Source: Caldilineaceae bacterium
Lineage (GTDB): Bacteria > Chloroflexota > Anaerolineae > Caldilineales > Caldilineaceae
NCBI GenBank assembly: GCA_022842065.1
Contig: JALHQH010000100.1
Location: 1-9,451 of the forward strand
Length of the DNA: 9,451 nt
Direction of reading: 5' to 3'
The notes under the pieces are model-generated. The model saw nothing but the letters and a program-made list of their open reading frames with translations. It was not told the origin of the DNA and made no database searches. The position numbers and the translations under genes are program-made. Below, one piece after another: positions 5,821 through 9,451 of the stretch. The first letter of the stretch is position 1; every line of letters begins with the position of its first letter.

Positions 5821-6954
5821 ATGCAAATCACCGATCTAAAAACCTTCGTTGTGGGTAATCCGTGGAAGAATTGGGTTTTTGTGAAGCTGGAGACCGATGC
5901 CGGGATCAGTGGCCTGGGCGAGGCGACGGGCGGGTTGGCGACCAAACCATCGGTGGGCGATGTCGAAGAGTTGCGCCGCCATGTGATTGGCGAGGATCCG
6001 CGTCACCCGGAGCGCCTTTGGTACAAGTTGCACAAGGCGCGCTACTTTGGTACCACCAAGGGCATGAGCGCGATTGAACAAGCGTGCTGGGACATCCTGG
6101 GCAAAAGTTTAGGCGTCCCTTGTTGGCAACTCTTTGGCAGCAAACACCATCATCGGTTGCGCGTCTATGCCAATGGCTGGTATCAAGGGCCGCGCACACC
6201 GGAGGAATTTGCGGCGCGGGCGGCGGTGATGGTCGCTAAAGGCTACACCGCGCTCAAATTTGATCCTTTTGGTGGGGCCTACAAACAGATCGACAAGGAA
6301 AGCGAAGCGTTGGCCGTTGATATTGTGCGTGCCGTGCGCCAAGCTGTCGGTTCCAAAGTCGATCTGCTCATCGAATTCCACGACCGTTTCACCGTTGGCA
6401 CCGCGATCCGAGTGGGACGCAAGCTCGATGAGTTTGAACCCATGTGGTTTGAGACCCCGGTGCGTACTCATGATCTGGCCGGTCACATCGAAGTGGCGCG
6501 CAATGTGAAGACCCCGGTTGTGCTGGGCGAAGGCTTCAACGAGTTGCGCCAGTTTGCCGACCTGCTTGCCTACCGTGTGATCGATGTTGTCCAGCCGGAG
6601 CCACAAAGCTTGGGCCCGGCCCGCGCGCTCAAATCCTTTGCCATTGCGCAGGCTTATGATGCCCTGATTGCCTGTCACCAGGCCCAAAGCCCCTTTTGTA
6701 CCGCGATGAATGCCCATCTCCACGCGTCGATCCCCAACTTCCTCATCCATGAAAACTTCGACGACTCGCTCGAACCGTGGACCTGGGATCTGCTCCAAGG
6801 CACGCCGCGCGTCGAGCATGGCTATATCACCGTACCCGATACTCCCGGCTGGGGTGTCGAATTTAATGAGGACGAAGCGGCCAAACATCCTTATGGCGAA
6901 AAGAACTTTCTCCGCCTTTTTGAAGAAGGCTGGGAAACGCGCAAGCCGGCGTAA
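5821..6954 (+). CDS. Mandelate racemase/muconate lactonizing enzyme family sugar-acid dehydratase, galactonate dehydratase-like
   Basis: A 377-residue enolase-superfamily enzyme. Such proteins abstract a proton next to a carboxylate with Mg2+ and, in this branch, dehydrate aldonic acids to 2-keto-3-deoxy acids. The N-terminal capping domain (1-115) includes MSAIEQACWDILGKSLGVPCWQ-like blocks (82-103). The barrel shows LKFDP (145-149), Glu185-Phe-His187 in IEFHDR, Glu211 in WFETP, Glu237 in LGEGF, QPE (258-260) and His286 in ACHQAQSP. These align in order and spacing with DgoD Asp183/His185, Glu209, Glu235, Asp258 and His285. Two aspartates are replaced by glutamate. ATG 5821 is chosen because AAAGGGAC lies just upstream; the frame is open to 5773, but that part is repeat DNA. 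It is probably co-transcribed with the dehydrogenase. The family is certain; galactonate as substrate is only a guess. Confidence 0.9.
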   Translation: MQITDLKTFVVGNPWKNWVFVKLETDAGISGLGEATGGLATKPSVGDVEELRRHVIGEDPRHPERLWYKLHKARYFGTTKGMSAIEQACWDILGKSLGVPCWQLFGSKHHHRLRVYANGWYQGPRTPEEFAARAAVMVAKGYTALKFDPFGGAYKQIDKESEALAVDIVRAVRQAVGSKVDLLIEFHDRFTVGTAIRVGRKLDEFEPMWFETPVRTHDLAGHIEVARNVKTPVVLGEGFNELRQFADLLAYRVIDVVQPEPQSLGPARALKSFAIAQAYDALIACHQAQSPFCTAMNAHLHASIPNFLIHENFDDSLEPWTWDLLQGTPRVEHGYITVPDTPGWGVEFNEDEAAKHPYGEKNFLRLFEEGWETRKPA

Positions 6955-6970
6955 TGGGAACGTGTAGTGA

Positions 6971-7025
6971 GCATCCCCAGATGCGAACGGGTGTATCGCA
7001 AACCGGGCTGCGCATCTGGGGATGC
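6971..7025. repeat. 15-bp perfect inverted repeat between dehydratase and AraC-type genes
   Basis: GCATCCCCAGATGCG (6971-6985) is exactly complementary to 7011-7025, with a 25-nt loop. It begins 17 bases after the dehydratase stop. A KpnI-type palindrome CGGGTACCCG (7026-7035) abuts its right end. It could end the upstream operon, but no U-tract follows on either strand. A regulatory or REP-like role is equally possible. Confidence 0.7.
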
Positions 7026-7104
7026 CGGGTACCCGCTGGGTGACACTGGTATCATGTTTAAATTGAAATTGCTGGACGGGCAGAGATGGGAGGGAAAAGC
7101 AGAA

Positions 7105-7536
7105 ATGATGCGCTTTGATGAGATCTGTCAGTATATTGAAGAGCATTTGGATCAGCCGCTCTCGGTTGATAAGTTGGCGGCGCTTGCCCATCTGTCACCA
7201 TACCACTTTATCCGACGTTTCCGCCGCGCCTATCATCGCACACCCCATCAATATCTGATGCACAAGCGGTTGGAACGGGCCAAGACGTTGCTGGCGCATA
7301 GTGAATTGCCCATTACCGAGATCTGCTTTGCGGTTGGCTTTGAAAGTTTGGGATCCTTTAGCACGCTCTTTCGCAATGTGGTCGGTTGGTCGCCGTCGAT
7401 CTATCGTGCCCGCGTTTGGGAGCAGCAACGCAACCCCTATAAATTTATTCCCAGCTGTATGCGTACCATGTTTGGAATCAGATCGGCCGTACAAGAGCGC
7501 AATTTTCAAGAAGCGCAAATAGAACAAACGTGCTAG
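7105..7536 (+). CDS. Stand-alone AraC-family transcriptional regulator
   Basis: A 143-residue DNA-binding protein that is almost only the AraC/XylS domain. The first helix-turn-helix (about 19-41) holds LSVDKLAALAHLSPYHFIRRF. The linker helix holds PHQYLMHKRLERAKTLL (47-63). The second HTH (about 69-92) holds ITEICFAVGFESLGSFSTLFR, followed by the typical GWSPSIYR (94-101). The sensing domain found in most AraC proteins is missing, and only a 40-residue tail follows. GGGAGGG (7088-7094) precedes ATG 7105. ATG 7054 is a possible longer start but gives an unlike-family N terminus. The gene lies 57 bases before a VOC protein gene. Regulator-VOC pairs of this kind are common, so it most likely controls that gene and itself, though control of the sugar operon upstream is possible. 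Confidence 0.9.
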   Translation: MMRFDEICQYIEEHLDQPLSVDKLAALAHLSPYHFIRRFRRAYHRTPHQYLMHKRLERAKTLLAHSELPITEICFAVGFESLGSFSTLFRNVVGWSPSIYRARVWEQQRNPYKFIPSCMRTMFGIRSAVQERNFQEAQIEQTC

Positions 7537-7541
7537 GATGC

Positions 7542-7576
7542 ATGCGTAACGCATTCACATTTTACACACTACGCAT
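7542..7576. promoter_or_regulatory. Palindrome and ACGCAT repeat, operator candidate
   Basis: Between the regulator and the VOC gene lies ATGCGT-A-ACGCAT (7542-7554). A further ACGCAT (7571-7576) starts 22 bases after the first. Repeated half-sites about two helical turns apart suit AraC-type binding, so the adjacent regulator might act here. The second site is close to the SD of the VOC gene. Inference only. Confidence 0.35.
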
Positions 7577-7593
7577 CAAATAAGGAGCCGATC

Positions 7594-8007
7594 ATGATTT
7601 CCAAACTTTCTCACATTACCCTCTATGTCACCAGCCAGGAAAAGGCCTATGATGTTTATGTCAACAAACTGGGCTGTCGCGTGCAGACGGATATGACGAT
7701 GGATAATGGCTTTCGTTGGTTGACAGTTTCGCCGCCGGAACAGCCGGATTTGGAGATTGTTTTGGCCGAGCCTAATGAACCCATGTTTGGCGCAGAGCAG
7801 GCAAAGCAGATGCGCTCCTTATTAGAAGCCAATGCGATGGGCGGTGGCGTCTGGGCAACAGCGAACTGCCAGCAGAGTTATGCAGAATTACAGGCCAAGG
7901 GGATGGAGTTTCTCAAACCACCCACCAAAGAATTCTACGGAATCGAAGCACTCTTCCGTGATGGTTGCGGCAATTGGTTCAGCTTAACTGAGCGGGTAGC
8001 AGGATAA
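7594..8007 (+). CDS. VOC-family (glyoxalase/bleomycin-resistance fold) protein
   Basis: A 137-residue single-chain member of the vicinal oxygen chelate superfamily. It opens with the typical beta strand LSHITLYVTS (His8 as first metal-ligand candidate) and has LEIVLAEP (first-half Glu in the usual ligand place). It ends with YGIEALFRDGCGNWFSLTE, where the Glu of GIEALF is the second-half ligand candidate. Length and order match one pair of beta-alpha-beta-beta-beta modules. The start has a strong AAGGAG (7582-7587) six bases upstream. The gene follows the AraC-type regulator by 57 bases on the same strand and is probably in its regulon. The substrate is unknown; members include glyoxalases, dioxygenases and antibiotic-binding proteins. 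Confidence 0.88.
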   Translation: MISKLSHITLYVTSQEKAYDVYVNKLGCRVQTDMTMDNGFRWLTVSPPEQPDLEIVLAEPNEPMFGAEQAKQMRSLLEANAMGGGVWATANCQQSYAELQAKGMEFLKPPTKEFYGIEALFRDGCGNWFSLTERVAG

Positions 8008-8154
8008 AACTTTTGCACCTTGCTGTTCCTCGCGGCTGGGACGATCGGCGATTCCCATATTTCCATGCACAAGCATGATCAACCCTGCAACTTTCATTGG
8101 TGCCTTACGTATAGAATAGTGTTGGTTCAAAATGAAAATTACAGTTAGCGGGCG

Positions 8155-8183
8155 TTGACACAGCGCAAGTTCGTATAGATATC
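8155..8183 (+). promoter_or_regulatory. Promoter candidate for the helical protein gene
   Basis: A consensus -35 TTGACA (8155-8160) lies about 50 bases before the start. At 17 bases' spacing the -10 is weak (GATATC, 8178-8183); TAGATA (8176-8181) at 15 is an alternative. The 200 bases between the VOC stop and this gene hold no gene. Confidence 0.4.
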
Positions 8184-8210
8184 GGATACGCCGAAAAGGA
8201 GTGGAACACA

Positions 8211-8759
8211 ATGAGTGAATACAAAAACCCCAGCCACGAAGAGATGAATGCCCAGCCGGGGACTTCACAAACGGCAAGCGGATCAACCGCCCAGGGGCAG
8301 AGCAATCCTGGTAGCAATCAAGGCACCAGTGGTGCCACTGGCCACACCCCTGGCGGCCAGGAGTTAATTGACGAGCTGGGCCGCTTGGGCAATAAAATGG
8401 CCGAAGTGATCCGCACCGCTTGGGCCAGCGACGAACGCAAGCGCATGGAGCAGGATCTGCGCGCTGGCATCAACACCCTGGCCAATAACCTGGAGCAGGG
8501 TGTGCGCAAAATGGGCGAACACGAACAGACCAAAGAGTTTGTGCGCAAAGCCGAAGATGTTGCGGATACCGTTGGCGAAAAGGTGCGCAACAGCCAGACC
8601 ACCTATGACATTGCTGGTGCCCTGGCCGGCGGTCTGCGCGTCCTCGCCGATCAGGTCGAAAAGTTGGCCGCCGAGTTGCAACGCAAGCGGGCCGAGACCC
8701 CAACCACGCCACCGACCACGAATGACGATTCCCACGATATTCCCATCGGGCGTGTCTAG
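8211..8759 (+). CDS. Uncharacterised helical protein with disordered termini
   Basis: A 182-residue hydrophilic protein I cannot assign to a named family. Residues 1-50 are rich in Gly, Ser, Thr, Asn and Gln and probably disordered. Residues 50-160 are predicted amphipathic helices: ELIDELGRLGNKMAEVIRTAW, a charged helix with MEQDLRAGINTLANNLEQGV, then FVRKAEDVADTVGEKV and GGLRVLADQVEKLAAEL. The tail (161-182) is Pro/Thr rich and ends in charged residues. No signal peptide or membrane span is seen. The repeated weak motif of small, charged helices recalls short Chloroflexota proteins I remember as conserved hypotheticals; a scaffold, stress or membrane-surface role is a guess. AAGGAG (8196-8201) lies nine bases before the ATG. 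It has its own promoter candidate and terminator, so it is monocistronic. Confidence 0.8.
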   Translation: MSEYKNPSHEEMNAQPGTSQTASGSTAQGQSNPGSNQGTSGATGHTPGGQELIDELGRLGNKMAEVIRTAWASDERKRMEQDLRAGINTLANNLEQGVRKMGEHEQTKEFVRKAEDVADTVGEKVRNSQTTYDIAGALAGGLRVLADQVEKLAAELQRKRAETPTTPPTTNDDSHDIPIGRV

Positions 8760-8772
8760 TTATACTCGGCTC

Positions 8773-8820
8773 TGTCATAATTTAACATTTTACTCGTGTA
8801 GAAAATGTTAAATTATGACA
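8773..8820. repeat. 19-bp perfect inverted repeat, AT-rich
   Basis: TGTCATAATTTAACATTTT (8773-8791) is exactly complementary to 8802-8820, with a 10-nt loop. It starts 13 bases after the stop of the helical protein gene. No U-tract follows, and a good terminator lies just downstream, so it is not simply a terminator. It could be a recombination or protein-binding site, or a minimal mobile-element relic. Confidence 0.75.
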
Positions 8821-8842
8821 ACCGCTGGTATAGATAGAAGAC

Positions 8843-8877
8843 AAGCAGGCAACCTCATCCACGAAGGTTGCCTGCTT
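8843..8877 (+). terminator. Intrinsic terminator of the helical protein gene
   Basis: A perfect 13-bp stem AAGCAGGCAACCT/AGGTTGCCTGCTT (8843-8855, 8865-8877) with a 9-nt loop is followed by TATTGTTG, so the stem end plus tail gives a moderately T-rich run. It lies about 85 bases after the stop at 8759. Confidence 0.75.
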
Positions 8878-8886
8878 TATTGTTGC

Positions 8887-9053
8887 TGTCATTCTGCGCC
8901 CAGTGGGCACCCGGGCTTTTGGGTGAGGAATCTCGAGTTGGGTTTAGTCAGATCGAGATTCCTCGGCGATACAGCTGCCTCCCTAGAAACTCACCCGTGC
9001 GTTTCTAGGCCAAGCTGATGTTACCTTGGCAACATCGGTAACTCGGAATGACA
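8887..9053. mobile_element. MITE/REP-like element with TGTCATTC/GAATGACA ends
   Basis: A 167-bp non-coding unit bounded by the 8-bp inverted ends TGTCATTC (8887-8894) and GAATGACA (9046-9053). Inside are a 12-bp hairpin GAGGAATCTCGA/TCGAGATTCCTC (8925-8936/8953-8964), a 9-bp hairpin CCTAGAAAC/GTTTCTAGG (8982-8990/9001-9009), and two mutually exclusive 6-bp stems, GATGTT/AACATC and GTTACC/GGTAAC (9017-9042). The ends and the GAGGAATCTCGA core are like the dispersed GTCATTC...GAATGAC repeats found in many bacterial genomes. It encodes nothing, and no target-site duplication is clear. Confidence 0.6.
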
Positions 9054-9089
9054 ATGTACACCGTCAGATTTTCGCTAACACAGTACTCG

Positions 9090-9410
9090 CTATGACTGTG
9101 TCTGTATCTGCCAAAGTTTATCGAGCACCAGGAAGAAAATCAAGTAGAGAGCGAAATTGACAAGCGCCTGTAGTGGATTGACCGCAAATTGGCTGATTAG
9201 CGCGGTCCAGTTGGTTGAAAAACCTACAGCTGGTGAATGGCTGTAATAGGTAATCACCGGGGTTGGAAAACCGAATTGTGTGATCTGATCGACTGTGCTG
9301 TGGATTGCCAATGTCAGCAGCGTTAATGCCAACGTAACTATTCAGGGCAGGGGAACACGAACAAAAGTAGAAACGAACAAAACGACTAACGGAATAGGTG
9401 CAATGAGCAG
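9090..9410 (-). pseudogene. Small membrane protein frame, apparently broken by an in-frame stop
   Basis: The open part (9090-9332) gives 80 residues with two hydrophobic stretches, one at the start (ALTLLTLAI) and one near the end (ALVNFALYLIFFLVLDKLW). Between them lies a loop with FGFPTPVITYYSHSPAVGFSTNW that looks like real, non-random protein. Only a TTG (9330-9332) could start it, without an SD. Just upstream, beyond a TGA (9342-9344), the same frame continues as another hydrophobic segment ending in STFVRVPLP, up to a TAG near 9410. The simplest reading is a three-segment membrane protein with a nonsense mutation. A short functional product or chance frame cannot be excluded. Function unknown. 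Confidence 0.4.
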
Positions 9411-9451
9411 CTAGTCAAAAAGGAGAGCTGGAGAAAAGGGGGAACCGAGAA

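Larger units (their letters stand above)
8760..9089. other. Gene-free region of palindromic elements
   Basis: These 330 bases hold no credible gene. They contain, in order, the 19-bp inverted repeat, the terminator of the helical protein gene, the 167-bp MITE/REP-like element and a 7-bp dyad ACACAGT/ACTGTGT (9078-9084/9095-9101) that overlaps the end of the next leftward frame and could help terminate it. Confidence 0.6.

Noticed and set aside
6109..7191. Minus-strand frame of 360 codons opposite the dehydratase and regulator
   Set aside because: It runs across two real genes and the inverted repeat between them and has no family-like motifs. GC-rich third positions of the dehydratase explain its openness.
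8773..8820. Chromosome dimer resolution (dif) site
   Set aside because: The arms resemble a XerD box, but the spacer is about 12 bases instead of 6 and both arms are of the same type. Noted only as a lead.

Overview
The window looks like a stretch of a Chloroflexota chromosome, possibly a Caldilinea- or Anaerolineae-like filamentous lineage. This assignment is inference. It rests on the style of the substrate-binding lipoprotein, which has a lipobox followed by a long Ala/Pro/Glu/Thr repeat linker, on the mix of sugar-acid catabolic genes with ABC transport debris, and on a GC content a little over 50% by eye. I see no rRNA, tRNA, CRISPR array, transposase or phage gene.

Layout. (1) 1-2015, minus strand: an intact solute-binding lipoprotein of a peptide/nickel-type ABC importer (SBP_bac_5), with a perfect Shine-Dalgarno upstream and a hairpin terminator after its stop. 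(2) 2474-4488, minus strand: the wreck of a carbohydrate ABC cluster. A strong TTGACA-N17-TATGAT promoter reads into the C-terminal half of a MalG-type permease. Next comes a short PD-(D/E)XK-like protein with its own TTGACA-N17-TATGAT promoter and a palindromic operator candidate. Last is a Gfo/Idh/MocA oxidoreductase that has lost its middle and its frame. (3) 4500-4720: an intergenic region with two hairpins, each preceded by the same 9-mer, and a twin TTGACA upstream of the next operon. (4) 4734-6954, plus strand: a two-gene catabolic unit made of an NAD-type zinc alcohol/polyol dehydrogenase and an enolase-superfamily sugar-acid dehydratase resembling galactonate dehydratase. A large hairpin of octanucleotide repeats lies between them. 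(5) 6971-8007, plus strand: a 15-bp inverted repeat, then a stand-alone AraC-type DNA-binding protein paired with a small VOC (glyoxalase-fold) protein. (6) 8155-8877, plus strand: a helical, low-complexity-tailed protein of unknown function with its own promoter candidate, a 19-bp perfect inverted repeat and a good terminator. (7) 8887-9053: a MITE/REP-like element with TGTCATTC/GAATGACA ends and several internal hairpins. (8) 9090-9410, minus strand: a small membrane-protein reading frame that seems to be broken by a stop codon.

How the genes may work together. The dehydrogenase and dehydratase fit a non-phosphorylative sugar or sugar-acid route: oxidation of a polyol or aldose, then dehydration of the acid to a 2-keto-3-deoxy acid. 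The decayed permease and oxidoreductase suggest the locus once also imported and oxidised a sugar, and that this half has been lost. No complete new multi-gene system is evident. The best leads are the nuclease-fold protein that exactly fills a former operon junction, the dehydrogenase without its structural-zinc lobe, the dehydratase with two Asp-to-Glu changes at catalytic positions, and the cluster of palindromic elements.
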